Shown in pieces: positions 1 to 10,479 of a stretch of DNA of 64,000 nt. This DNA is from Juglans regia. Lineage: Eukaryota; Streptophyta; Magnoliopsida; Fagales; Juglandaceae. A program made the position numbers and the translations under genes. The notes beneath the pieces are model-generated. The model was given only the letters and a program-made list of their open reading frames with translations. It was not told where the DNA came from and searched no databases. The stretch covers positions 10,567,945 to 10,631,944 of the forward strand of contig NC_049916.1 of NCBI RefSeq assembly GCF_001411555.2. The letters are read 5' to 3'. Every line of letters starts with the position of its first letter. Positions within the stretch are counted from its first letter, which is position 1.

Positions 1-1330
1 AGAGGGGGAGAAACCCGTGAGACAGTGAGGGAGAGTGTGCGTGCATGGGTGGCAGATCAGGGTCGTGGATGGTCAGGATGGCTTGGTGGTGGCTTGAGGA
101 CGCTGAAGGTGGCAGTCATCTGCAGTGGGTGGTGGTGCACGGCAGTGGAGGGTGTAAAACCCGTGCGTGAAGGAGGGAGAGAGCTCGTGCATTGGAGGGA
201 GGCTATGGGCCTCGGGTCACGTGGAGGAGGAAGGAGAAGGGAAGGGGAAGCGCATGGAGGCGCTTGGTGGCCGTGGGTGCCGCGTACGGCAGCGCTAGAA
301 GCAGCGCCCAGTGAAGCCGTGCATGGGTCTCTACGTGTGTGCTACGGGGAAGGTGGCTGCATGGGAGGGCCTGAGCTCGCTGGAGGGTGATGGTCGGTGG
401 AAGAGGAAGTTGCCGTGGAGGTGGTGGCGCCGGAGGACGATGCACGGAGGTGCAGTGAGCACCAAGCCCATTAGGGTTGTGCATGGCCAGCAGAGAGAGA
501 GAAGGAGCGTGGGAGAGAGAGACTGGCATGGGAGGACTCACCGGCGTGTGGTGGAGCTGGTGGTGCTAGCGGTGAGGGCTACCGACGCATGGCGGCGCCT
601 GGCTGAGGCATGGAGGAAACGGCGAGGGGGATGGGCTGTGTACAATGTACGCTGGGGAGAGGGAGGAGAGAGAGGGCTACGGGGAAATGAGGGAGAAAGA
701 GAGGGGGGTCTGGGTATTTAACCCAGTTCTTTCATCTAGGGATCCACGTAACGATCTAACGATGGATCTCAAATATTGATTTGAAAATGCATAAATATTA
801 ACTTAATTAAAAACGCTTAGAGGAATTAAGGTAGAATATTATTTTAAACTAACTTTAGTTTATAAAATAATATTCTTCAACATTATAAAATGATGAAGTC
901 TCACTTAACATATTAAAAAAATAAAACCATTTAATTAATAAAAGCTCTCAATATAATTTAAATCTCATAATATCTTAAATAATTGAAATCATTTTAATAA
1001 TGATATTAAAATGATTTCTGACAATTATAATATTTTTGGAGCTCTTCAAGAATGTTATAATTGTTGTATTTGAAATCAAACTTAGTTTAATAACACTGAA
1101 AATACTCCTTATAAATATTTTCAGTATATTTAAAACACTGGGCGTGCCCTAGAAATCACAGGATATCTTTCGAAACACGCCATCATGGTTCGGCACGCAT
1201 AACATGGCTCACAGTCGCTAGATAGAAGGTGCAGACAATCACAAAATCTCTGCCCTCGAGGTTTGCTTACGTCATAAAGACGGAACATATGTCAGAAAGA
1301 GAGAACCGTACGTAAGAATGAAAGAGCAGG
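1..1330. other. Unassigned, probably LTR-derived sequence cut by the window start
   Basis: Bases 1-720 are strongly G-rich and purine-skewed, giving open frames on both strands without any recognisable domain. Bases 721-1140 turn abruptly AT-rich. Read on the minus strand, an AT-rich block with a weak TATA-like stretch (712-721) is followed by a pyrimidine-rich leader, the layout seen in the other long LTRs of this window. I infer an old minus-strand LTR remnant. It ends near 1330, where it abuts a truncated gypsy protease gene. No terminal repeat or target duplication can be checked because the left end lies outside the window. Confidence 0.35.
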
Positions 1331-1333
1331 GTA

Positions 1334-1860
1334 TCAAAAAAAATCCCACTTGATAGGTCCCAATACTTCCAGCCATTCAATGCCCAATACCATGTCACAA
1401 CCTCCCAAAGATAATACATAAAAAGAGGGACTGAAATTAGTACCTTGGACCCGTGTGGTAATCTCCTTGCATTGACCTTCACTTGTGATAACTTGCCCAT
1501 TAGCTACCTTCACAGTCACCCTTTGAGAGGTGTCCATCACTATTCTGGCCTTCAGTACCACCGACGGGTCAATGAAGTTGTGTGTACTTCCCGAATCGAT
1601 CAAAATCACCACTTGCACCTTCCCAATCAACCCCATTACTCTCATAGTCTTCTGACTTGGTGTGCCCGTAATCGCACTCAAGGAAATCTCAGGTTCCACA
1701 GTCACAACCTGAGTTGATACGGTCCCTTCTACTTCCAAGGTTGCAGTCACCTTAGTTTTTGTCCCCGTATTTGCACCTTCCTCAACAGTTTGGATTAAGT
1801 AAATCCTTGGGGATTTACATACATGGTTCAGGTTCCACTTCTCCTCACAATGATAACATA
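1334..1860 (-). pseudogene. Ty3/gypsy aspartic protease fragment (gypsy C)
   Basis: The minus strand encodes the retroviral-type aspartic protease of a Ty3/gypsy polyprotein. The active-site motif LIDSGSTHNF is intact (around 1590-1620), followed by VKVANG and the LGGCDMVLGIEWL segment typical of plant gypsy protease near its C-terminus. Just upstream, at about 1800-1865, is a zinc-knuckle-like CYHCEEKW...H..C sequence marking the end of Gag. After WDFF the frame runs into a stop and into unrelated DNA, so reverse transcriptase, RNase H and integrase are missing. The element is therefore truncated at about 1.33 kb. Confidence 0.8.
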
Positions 1861-1870
1861 AACCCTTCTT

Positions 1871-2760
1871 TCATTTTTCGTCCATAGACAATGAGGATAT
1901 TGCTCTTTGAAAGGTTTTCTGCCTCTTATTACTACCTTCAACTCCAAGAGTGTTCCCGGTAGGGCCATGACCAGGTAGCGCCAATCCCCTATCCATGTTC
2001 AACTTAATGGGTTTCTGAGTACTACTTATGTATTCCTCTTGAATCTGAGCTAACCCAAAGGCAGCACCTAAATTAAGAGGATTAAACATACGTAGGGGTA
2101 ATCTGATTTCGTCTTTCAGCCCGCTAAGAAAACAACTCAACTTATGACGGTCAGAGAGTCCACGTAACCTGTTGGATAGAGCCTCAAATTGTGCTTTGTA
2201 GCTAGCCACTGATGAAGTTTGCTTAAGATGAGTTAGAGTTTCCATAGGATCGTTGTAAGCTGTTGGGCTGAAACGTAACAGCAAGACCCAAGTCATCATG
2301 TCCCAGCTATTAAACTAGGCTGTGTCAAGAGCGCCTTGGTACCACACCAAGGCCTCCCCCTCCATGTGATATGAAGCAATTAATAAGCACTGAGCTTGGT
2401 TTGTTTGGTGATATTCAAAATATTGCGTTGCTTTAAATATCCACTCTGATGGATTTTCCCCTTTGAAATGAGGAAAATCTAGTCTGATTCCTCGTGGAAA
2501 ACCCCCCCTATTTTGGTTTTGCTCAGCATCATTTGTGTTTTACAGGTCTTTGGCGCCAGTGTTGTTCTGATGTGCTACCAATGTGCATACCATATCCATC
2601 AATTGGTCCATTCTAGTATCTGCAGTCAGCTGGTTCCCACGCACTTCACGCAGCCCTTCCCCAAAATATCAATATTCTAGTATCTGCAGTCAGCTGGTTC
2701 CCACGCACTTCACGCAGCCCTTCCCCAAAATATCAATATGGCGTTGAAGACCTTCAGTGT
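1871..2760 (-). pseudogene. Ty3/gypsy Gag fragment (gypsy C)
   Basis: The minus strand encodes the plant gypsy Gag (Retrotrans_gag family): FKATQYFEYH..., MEGEALVWYQ, then DPMETLTHLKQTSSVASYKA and LSGLKDEIRLP, ending near QIQEEYI. An in-frame stop near 2320 and a 64-bp tandem duplication at 2611-2738 (not a multiple of three) break the frame. Gag would form the particle that packages the element RNA. The order LTR-PBS-Gag-protease on the minus strand shows this is the 5' part of one element. Confidence 0.8.
2611..2738. repeat. 64-bp perfect tandem duplication within gypsy C gag
   Basis: Bases 2611-2674 and 2675-2738 appear identical, both beginning TTCTAGTATCTGCAGTCAGC. The unit is 64 bp, so it shifts the Gag frame; two perfect copies imply a recent event relative to the element's other damage. 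Confidence 0.9.
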
Positions 2761-2910
2761 TGTTGTGTTTGGAACGTGTTGCTTCAGCCATGGTTTCTGT
2801 TCTGTTTGGTTGAATGTGAGTCTGGAATGGTCAGGAGTTTTTGGGTTGATGTATTTCTGGGTTCTTGTTGGTTTTGTGATTGCGGAAGATTAGGGCCGGG
2901 TAGGATCGTT

Positions 2911-2923
2911 GCTTGTGATACCA
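2911..2923 (-). other. Primer binding site, tRNA-iMet type (gypsy C)
   Basis: The minus strand reads TTGGTATCACAAGC directly inside the LTR. Plant gypsy and copia elements usually have TGGTATCAGAGC, complementary to the 3' end of initiator Met-tRNA. The first eight bases match and the rest has diverged. Confidence 0.65.
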
Positions 2924-2925
2924 AT

Positions 2926-3497
2926 TGTTAAGCTCTATTTGGTAGAACTGTAAGAACACTCAACACTCTTCAACACACACAATAGTATGATAAAGTCTAA
3001 GGAAGACGATGAACGGAAATATTATAAATCTACTGGGTTATTCGAGGTAACCCAAACCTCCTTACAGACAGCAACAACTTCTAGAATATTCTCGATAACT
3101 TTTCTTTCCTTTCCGCATTCCTCATATACGCACGTCCCTCTGCATTTCCTAACAAACTCTAGGAATTAACTAACGTGCCCTATAGCAACAGAATGTAAAG
3201 ATGACAGTAATTAAAACACCCCGTCTAATACAAACCTCAATAACAGTAAACTCTATATAAAAACGACATGACAATTAAAGTAATGCAAAACTACACTTAA
3301 AGAGTTAAACGACAAGCTGCTCCTTAATTAAACAGTGCGTTCCTCCTTGGTTAAACGCTGCGCTTCTTCAAGAGCCTCCACAACGTCGTCTCGAGTTCCC
3401 AGCTTCTAAGACCCACTTCACATAAGTTCACATCTCAGTTCCTTCAATCTTCATCAGTTCCCTCTTCATCCCCAATTCTTCCCTAGGGTTCCTGACA
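2926..3497 (-). mobile_element. 5' LTR of gypsy C
   Basis: A 572-bp block starts TGTTAAGC and ends CCTGACA on the plus strand (TG...CA), abutting the primer binding site at 2911-2923. On the minus strand it begins TGTCAGGAACCC. Only this LTR of gypsy C is in the window, because the element is truncated at 1.33 kb, so no second copy is available for comparison. Confidence 0.7.
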
Positions 3498-3880
3498 CTG
3501 GGTAAAATTATAATCACCTTGAAAATTAATCTAGCATGACATGAACCAAAGTCATTGTTTAAACTTCAATTTCAATTGACTTACACACCAGTTCTAATTG
3601 ACTCTACGGTCCTTGATCGGTCGTTATGAAAATCTAATTCTTTAGCAATTGTTTAGTCCAGGCAATTCTCAAACTCAACCCATAGACCAGTGGAATGTCT
3701 CAAACCTCTAATTCATGGATGAAGAAAGCTCAGCATACAAAATCTGGAACACCAATTAGAATGAAAATGCACAGACAAAAATGATAAATTCTAGGTTGAT
3801 TATAAGATGTTAGACAGTTTTAGTAGTTTATGTTTTTTTATTTTTTCCTTTAATGGTCAAGATAAGAGAAGAAATATATG
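3498..3880. other. Non-coding, nothing recognised
   Basis: AT-rich sequence without open frames of note, terminal repeats or similarity to other parts of the window that I can see. Confidence 0.4.
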
Positions 3881-3884
3881 AAAA

Positions 3885-4062
3885 GTAATTCTATATACAA
3901 CCATGAAGTGCGTAAACGCCGCGTAATTGCTTTGAAAAAAAGTAAAATTCACTATTAAAAAATTAATTTTTTTCAAGTGAGTTCCATATTTTATTCATTT
4001 TTTTTTAAATAATTACGCGGCAATTACACAATTCACAGTTACAAATATCTTTTCTCATACAT
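3885..4062. mobile_element. Small palindromic MITE (family also at 35591-35758)
   Basis: The block has outer parts that are roughly inverted: GAAGTGCGTAA followed by CGCGTAATTGCTTT on the left, AATTACGCGGCAATTACAC on the right. The same layout and much of the sequence recur at 35591-35758. Two copies plus terminal inverted symmetry indicate a non-autonomous DNA transposon. I could not define a clear target duplication, so the superfamily is open. Confidence 0.6.
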
Positions 4063-4259
4063 AAAAGAGGGTGGAGATCCCAATAAACACCACAAAAGAG
4101 TAGGTTCAGCAAGTTTGACTCGGGTGTCCTGGTGCCATATTTGCGGCATCCACCAAATAAATGTTAAAATGCCGAGGGGCAATTTTATTGAATTAGAATT
4201 AACATAGGGTACACTAATGCCTTTGCATCAGTTTTTGAGGTAATGGACAGAGTTTAGGA
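4063..4259. other. Non-coding, nothing recognised
   Basis: Short anonymous stretch between the MITE and the duplicated segment. No gene or repeat seen. Confidence 0.4.
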
Positions 4260-5670
4260 CTGCCTTTGAGGAGGAGAAGGTGAGAACAAAATCCCCCAGC
4301 TTCTTTTAATGACTTCAAATGGATAAATCACTAACCCCGAGTTAAGCCTCTAATGGGAAGCCCCTCCTACATTTTCTCAAATTAGTAAAGATAAATGTTA
4401 CAACAAACACATCATTCCTAACCTGAATGGGAGAAACCATTTAATGCCAAGACCATGCGGGGGTGCAAGCTCAAACATAACATACCCCCCTTTCTAAGCC
4501 ACCGAAGAAATGGAGAACAGCGGCCAAAAATATATCATAAATATCATTGATGAATTTTATTACATATGTTGAAAAAGGTTGTAAACTTAAACAGATGAGC
4601 AACAAAATGAGTCGTCGTGGTTGTTTCCGTACAACCAGTTTCAGATAGCTTCGAATCAATAGCAGTGAAAAGGATTAAACCCTGCACCTCTCTGAACAGT
4701 TTCAAGACGCCTGCCAGATATTAGAATCAGTGTTTTACGCAGGAGAAAAAAAAAATCCCCTAGAAGATTGGGAAAAAAACCCAAAAATAATGGACAGCCA
4801 GAAGAATGGCTCATAGTATTTAGATGCAAGGAAGTAAATTAGTCAAGAAACAGCTTCCCTGTTTTCTTGTACTTTGCTCTTTGCCGAGACAAGTAGCAAA
4901 ATTGGAATGTGAGAAGATGGGTTTGAAAGAGTCAGAAAGAGAGATGCAAAGTCTCTTCTTCTCGCACTCAAAACAGTTTCCATTAAAACAATCATTTTTA
5001 CGTGCAATAGCGTGAAGCTTGGATAATTTCATTCTTTAGTGTGCCTTCACGCAATAATTTTTTTTTTTTTTGTAGTTTTTAAAAAGATAATATTAATAAT
5101 AAAACCAAAAATACATCAGACAGATTTAGTCTCAAATGAACATTCCAAATATAAATTACATGAGAAGAGAAACAAGTATATGGCATGAATGAGAAGTAAA
5201 ATCTGAGAAAATAGATTCCGACTAAAAAATGTCTTATTAGTAGCCTAACAGACCATATCAAACACAGAAAGCATTGTGTAAAATATCCTGTGTGTAAAAT
5301 ATCCTGTGTACATATGTTCCTTTACCAGTCTGTTTCAGAAACATTTTATCCTCACAAAAGGAAATATATGAGGGTTTCTTCTAAATTCAATGAATCACTT
5401 TCCGGGAACTATATTGTGAGAGTTCCAAACCAAGAGTACCTTACGTTTATGCATTAATCTTATAATTATACTTATCATAAAAAATAAAAAATAAAAAAAA
5501 TCTTATACTTCTAAAACTCTTGCCAAAATTTTATATCAACAAATTTCTACAATTTTCTCGTCACTTCTCTAAGAATGGGTTTAAGAATGTGCCATCTAAA
5601 ATGGAACCAAACTCATCCCAAGGGTCCTCGGGATATCCCATTGAACAACTAATATCTTATCTATTGAATC
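4260..5670. repeat. Anonymous duplicated segment, copy 1 (copy 2 at about 50.76-55.5 kb)
   Basis: Several blocks match the 50.8-55.5 kb region in the same order and orientation: ACAAAATCCCCCAGCTT (4286; 50798), the stretch around GGAGAACAGCGGCC (4512; 52063), the stretch around GTCAAGAAACAGCTTC (4842; 52395), GTAGCCTAACAGA (5239; 52808) and a block around GTGCCATCTA (5590; 55422). The segment has only short minus-strand frames (for example 4471-4659 and 4820-5032). The first has a similar counterpart in copy 2 (51954-52241, sharing LAAVLHFF), but I recognise no domain. It could be an intron or UTR relic of a host gene or an unknown repeat. Confidence 0.7.
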
Positions 5671-5689
5671 CTTGAATTCAAATAGCTCA

Positions 5690-6235
5690 ATTTTCACGTA
5701 TCTAAAGAACCCCTCTAGTACCTCAAAATACACTTTATTGCCTCCCAATGCTGCTTTCTTGGATTACTCATATACCTGCTCACAACTCTCACTGTATGGG
5801 CAATATCTGGTCTCGTACATTCCATAGTATACATCAGAGAACCAATAGCTGAGATATAGGTTACCTTACTCATATAATCACGCTCCTCTGTCTTTAGCGA
5901 CTAATCCCAGTTATGTCGATGGTGACTTCCCAAAGGTGTGCACACTGGTTTGGCTTTATCCATATTGAACCTGCTAAACACTATTTTCACACACTTTGCT
6001 TGTGAAAGTCTCAATGTACCTTTGACTGTCTCTAATAATTCTCATGCCAAGAATTTGCTTCGAAGCTCCCAAATCCTTCATTGCAAGTTGTTTTGATGGT
6101 CTTGTTCATACGCTAAGTGACACCATTCAATTGTGGGGTCCCAGGAATAGTCTTCTCCATTCTAATACTATACGCTGCACAGTACTCCTTAAACCCTCCA
6201 TCAATGTACCACATAACTTCCAACCATTCAATCCA
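5690..6235 (-). pseudogene. Ty1/copia pol debris (integrase tail fused to reverse transcriptase end)
   Basis: Read on the minus strand, 6235-6090 gives KEYCAAYSIRMEKTIPGTPQ and LNGV, the end of the copia integrase core, then MNKTIKTTCNEG. This passes directly into the reverse-transcriptase end GASKQILGMRI...RDSQ and the following conserved segment with SLMYTMECTRPDI (about 5790-5830). The large part of pol normally between integrase and this segment is missing, and stops occur throughout. This is a rearranged, dead Ty1/copia fragment. No LTR was found for it. Confidence 0.7.
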
Positions 6236-6238
6236 GTG

Positions 6239-6383
6239 AACATTCTATCACTCTTATATCCGAAAGAAAAATAGATTAAAGTAGAAATTACTACGGTGCC
6301 CCTAACAGGATATGGGCCCATTTAAACAAGTAATAATCATCTACTACATATGCTAAATCAAGCCCATAGTTTATTAACTAACC
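6239..6383 (-). mobile_element. 3' LTR of gypsy A, outer part (interrupted by a LINE)
   Basis: About 120 bases from 6239 match 16739-16857, inside the 5' LTR of gypsy A. The LTR continues at 8866-8971 after the LINE insertion. The first ~130 bp of the LTR (as seen at 16610-16738) are missing here and replaced by copia debris, so the outer end was lost by deletion or rearrangement. Confidence 0.75.
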
Positions 6384-6610
6384 CTGGTCCAGCATTTGTG
6401 AACTCCCATCTTGGTCGAGAATTGATAAATTTTTGCTAACTCCAGAATAGGAGTTACATTTTCTGGATGTAACTCAAAGAAGATTACCTAGGGCATGCTC
6501 TGATCATTTCCCTATCCTCTTAGACTGTGGAGACATCCAAGGAGGCAGAAGGTATTTTAAATTTGAAAATATGATCTTCTTATGATTTCCAAGGTTCTCC
6601 AAGCTTCATA

Positions 6611-7168
6611 ATGGTAAGAAAGTTAAAAGCGCTTAAACATGATTTGAAACAATGGAATGAACAAGTGTTTGGCAATGTGATTCTACAGCGACGCTCCCTT
6701 CTAGAGGAGTTACAGAGTTTGGAGAGCGAGGAGGAGGCAAGAACTCTCTATAAATCCAGAATAACTCGCAAGAGTCAGGTAGTCACAGAACTTGAACGAG
6801 TAATATTGATAGAAGAGATCTCTTGGAGACAAAAAAAAAAAAGAGCACTATAGCTCAAGGAAGGGGACAAGTGCACGAAGTTCTTCCATAAGATGGCTAA
6901 CTCGCATCAAAGGAACAACACTATTCACACGTTGATGGTAGATAGAGCAGTTTCTTCGGATCAATCAATCATCAAGAACCACATTGCACAATATTACAAA
7001 CATCTCCTAGTTGAACAACAACCATGGAGACCGACAGTAGATGGTTTGACTTTTTCAGCACTAGATCAACAGTGTGCAAGGTGGCTCAAGAGGCCCTTTA
7101 AAGAAGTATGCAAAGTCGTTCAAGGTAAGGCTTTGATGGTAGCTTTTTCCAAACCTATTGGGAAGTGA
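6611..7168 (+). pseudogene. LINE pol fragment upstream of the reverse transcriptase
   Basis: The plus strand encodes the helical linker of plant LINE ORF2: LKQWNEQVFGNV, then LKEGDKCTKFFHKMANSHQR, which corresponds to the widespread EGDRNTKFFH motif just before the reverse-transcriptase domain. A stop and frame change at about 6850 separate the two parts. It continues to VDGLTFSALDQ. The function in an intact element would be the ORF2 endonuclease/reverse-transcriptase polyprotein, made in the cytoplasm and acting on nuclear DNA. Confidence 0.75.
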
Positions 7169-7189
7169 TAAAGGGCGACCTCAAGCGGG

Positions 7190-8557
7190 TATTTCAAGAG
7201 TTCCATAATAATGCCAAATTTCAAAAAAAGTCTCAATGCTACCTTTTTAGTACTCATTCCCAAAATGGTGGGGTCAGTGGATGTTCAAGAGTATTGTCCA
7301 ATTAGCCTTGTGAATTGAGTCTACAAGATTCTCTCCAAAGTGCTAGCAAATCGATTGAGTACGGTAATGGAGAAGTTAATCTCGAAGCCGCAAAATGCAT
7401 TAGTCAAATGCAAACAAATTCTAGACTCAGTCTTTAATTGCAAATGAAGTGTTGGACAGACGACTCAAATCTCGAGAACTTGGGTTACTTTACAAACTAG
7501 ATATGGAAAAAGATTTTTCCTATGATCATGTAAATTGGAAATTCTTGCTTTATTTACTTGCAAGATGCGATTTAGGATAGAAATGGCTGAATTGGGTAGA
7601 ATTTGCATCTCAACCGTATTGAGAAGCTACAACGCGATTTCTTGTTGAGTGGTTTGGGAGATGAGTTCAAATTCCATTTGGTCAATTGGTCAATGGTTTG
7701 TACTCCAATTTTTGGGGGAAGACTGGAGATTCGTAAATTAATGAAGTTCAACCAAGCCATATTGGGTAAATAGTTGTGGCAGTACCAACACAAAAGGGGG
7801 GCACTATGGAAGTCTATCATAGATGCACAGGTTGGGGAGGCTTGGGGTGGTTGGTGCTCGAATGTGGTACGCAGCCCATATGGGTGAGTTTGTGGAAATA
7901 CAGGAAGGGTTGGAAGATCTTCCAGAGACATACATATTGTAGTGGGTGACGGCTCATGTCCAATTTTGATATGACACTTGGTGTGGTGAATGAAGCCTCC
8001 GACACTTTCACTACCATATTTGAGCTCGCACTAGCAAAGTATGTAGCAATAGCAGACCTCTTGGCTTTTTCTAGTGGCTCCCCTCAATGAAATGTTGATT
8101 TCACTAGGGCAGCCCAAGATTGGGAGTTGGAGGTTATCACAGAGTTTTATGCGGCACTGTATTCCGTACGTATGACCAAAGGTATCATAAATAGGATGAT
8201 TTGAAGCCCTTCCAAGAAACGTAAATTCACTACCAAATTACTTCACAAAGTTTTAACGAGCCCAGACATGCCCACATTTCCATGGAAGAGCATTTGGCAA
8301 ACAAAAGCTCATTCAGAAGCAGTTTTTTTTTTTTTTTTTGGACATCAACATTGGGCAAAATTCTCACCGAAGATAAGTTATGGAAACGTCGGGTAATGGT
8401 GTTGGGTTGGTGTTCCATGTGTAAGAAAGATGTTGAATCAATAGATCATCTGTTTCTACATTGCGAGGTGGTCAGAACCATGTGGGATGATTTTTTTGTA
8501 GGACTTGGATTATCATGGGTCATGCCTCTTAGATTGGTAGATTTTCTAGCAAGCTAG
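7190..8557 (+). pseudogene. Degenerate LINE reverse transcriptase and zf-RVT tail
   Basis: Around 7485-7550 the frame reads LYKLDMEKD and DHVNWKFL, the remains of the reverse-transcriptase block A (LDMxKAYDxVxW). The catalytic FADD block is not visible, so a deletion lies between about 7580 and 7620. From 7620 the thumb/connection region follows (RDFL, NWSMVCTP, GGRLEIRKL). The zf-RVT tail is at 8282-8557 with CSMCKKDVESIDHLFLHC (C-x2-C...H...C). Several stops and frameshifts interrupt it. Confidence 0.7.
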
Positions 8558-8865
8558 AGAGGTCTCTGAGGTAATTCACAAGTTGTAGCAATCTGAAAAA
8601 TGGTCCTTATATGTATGTGTTGGTGTATTTGGTGGGAGCAAAATAATAGAAGCTTCGAAAACTAGGAGAGGACAATGGAGGAGCTGAAAGCTTTTTCCTT
8701 TAAAATTTGTTCTTATGGGTGGTGGCCATTGTTTGTAATGGACTAAATGTCCATGACATTTTACTATCAATTGTAAACTCTAGTTAGGTACTTCTAATGT
8801 ATATTCCCTGTGTACTTGGTCTTTGTCTATTCTTATGAATAAATTTCTTGATAAGATAAAAAAAA

Positions 8866-8971
8866 AACTAACCTTGACGCAAAGGCCCACGGCCCAGCAC
8901 ATTAGACCAACTCTTACTGTTGTCTCTATCATCCTCTTGAAAACAAAGATCAGTTCCAGAAGTCTCTAACA
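8866..8971 (-). mobile_element. 3' LTR of gypsy A, inner part
   Basis: This matches 17087-17187 of the 5' LTR, sharing the block GCAAAGGCCCACGGCCCAG, and ends at the same CTCTAACA terminus. It resumes the LTR after the LINE. On the minus strand it begins TGTTAGAGAC, directly after the polypurine tract. Confidence 0.8.
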
Positions 8972-8973
8972 GA

Positions 8974-8985
8974 TACCCCCCCATC
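8974..8985 (-). other. Polypurine tract of gypsy A
   Basis: On the minus strand a G-run (GATGGGGGGGTA) lies just upstream of the 3' LTR start TGTTAGAGAC. This is the expected position and composition of the plus-strand primer for reverse transcription. Confidence 0.7.
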
Positions 8986-9015
8986 TCAGAAGATCTTGCC
9001 CACAAGATCAAGGTA

Positions 9016-10360
9016 CTACCATCGCAGCTGCTCCATGGAAACCCAAGATAAGTCTTCATCTAGTGCACCATTCCACTTAACCAAAAGCTTGATCAAAGGG
9101 CGGTTCTGGAACTCTCTCATACGTCGAGCCAAGATCCTTTTGGGCTCTGGTGAGGGTACGACCAAGGATCCGATGTGTTTCTTGAGGAGCAAGACGTGGA
9201 ACATCGGGTGGACCACCGAATGAGGGGGTAACTCCAGCTTGTAAGCTAGGTTGCCGATCCGTTGTAAAGTTGTAAAGGGGCCAAAGTAACGCGGGGCAAA
9301 GTTTGGAACTTTGGCGCCTAGCGACACTGTTGCCGATACTTTTGAAGCTTGAGGTATACCAGATCCCCCACTTCGAACTCCCGTTTGATATGGTGTTTAT
9401 CATACTACTTTTTCATTGCCTCTTGTGCTACATGTAAAGTTTTCTTCAATAGAATTAGGATCTGTTCCGTTGACCTCAAGTGTGAATCTACTTCTACGTT
9501 TTGAGTAGTACCTGAGACATACTATAGAAGTATGGGTGGAGGAAGCCTCGAGGGGGGTTAATTTGGTGGAGGAATGGAGGTCGGTGTTGTACCATTCCCC
9601 CTAAGGCAACCAAGAGGCCCACTCCTTCAGCTTGTGGTGTACAAAGCACCTAAGATATTGTTGTATGCATCAATTCACCACATCCACCTGGCCATCAAAC
9701 TGGGAGTGGTAAATTGAGCTGTAAGACAGCTTAGTACCCTGTAATTTGAACATCTCCTTCCAGAAGGAGCTTGTGAAAATGACATCATGATCCGTGACTA
9801 TGGTGGAGGGCATCCCATGTAGTTTGAAGATTTGGGAAAAGAAAAGGCGTACCACTGTAGATGCAGTGTAAGGGTGAGAGAGAGGGAGGAAATGGGCATA
9901 TTTTGTGAATTGATCAACCACCACTAAGATTACAGAAAACCCTTTGGACACAGGTAGGGCCTCAACAAAGTCCATTAAACTATGTACAGCTTCTAGTGGG
10001 AATTGGTAGTGGTTGGAGTAGGCCTACAGGGTGCAAATTTTCTGATTTGCATTTCTGGTATACTGAGCACTCTTTAATGTGTGACTTAAGGCCTTCTTCA
10101 TCCCAAGCAATTTAAAATCAGGCTTAGCCTTGTGTAATGATTTCTGGTATCCAACATGTCCCCCATAAGTCATGTATGTAATGTAGAACTTGGGCCTTAA
10201 ATTGGGAGTTCAGATAGATCCTTCCTTTTTTTAATAATAGCTCATTCACTAAAGAGAATCCCTTGTCAGCAACTTGGCCCTATTGTAATTTTTGACACAA
10301 TTATGAAAGTTTCGTGTCAGTCCTATAGGAAGCCTTCAAATTCTGCAGCTACATAGGATC
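9016..10360 (-). pseudogene. Ty3/gypsy integrase with chromodomain-like tail (gypsy A)
   Basis: In minus-strand order: remnants of the HHCC zinc region (CSVYQKCKSENL near 10060-10100), the core at 9975-9670 (MDFVEALPVSKGFS...) and a C-terminal part at 9327-9016 (PRYFGPF, HPMFHVLLLKKHIG, LVKWNG). The last block resembles the chromodomain of plant chromoviruses. The catalytic triad would be D2, D62 and residue 98 of the core frame; residue 98 is Asp instead of the usual Glu (GQVDVVN for GQTEVVN). With the stop after VVN and the frame breaks between 9670 and 9330, the integrase is dead. Confidence 0.8.
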
Positions 10361-10479
10361 TAAAACTGTGATTCCAGCACCAATGTCAAATGCACCAATG
10401 TCAAACTGTGTGTAGGTTCCAGCACCAATGTCAAATCCATTGTTCCTCCTTGGTTTTGCAGTAAACTAGAATGTCATAA

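Larger units (their letters stand above)
6384..8865 (+). mobile_element. 5'-truncated L1-type LINE with target duplication, inside gypsy A 3' LTR
   Basis: The insertion is flanked by the direct repeat AACTAACC (6376-6383 and 8866-8873) and ends in a short A-rich tail (about 8856-8867), as expected for target-primed reverse transcription. The interior codes, in order, for the segment upstream of the reverse transcriptase (6611-7168), reverse-transcriptase fragments and a zf-RVT tail (8282-8557). The endonuclease and ORF1 are absent, consistent with 5' truncation. Reverse-transcriptase core motifs are mostly lost and stops are frequent, so it is inactive. Confidence 0.85.

Noticed and set aside
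25..721. Overlapping long frames on both strands in the first 700 bases
   Set aside because: They arise from strong G/purine skew with few stops; no motif or start context supports a gene.
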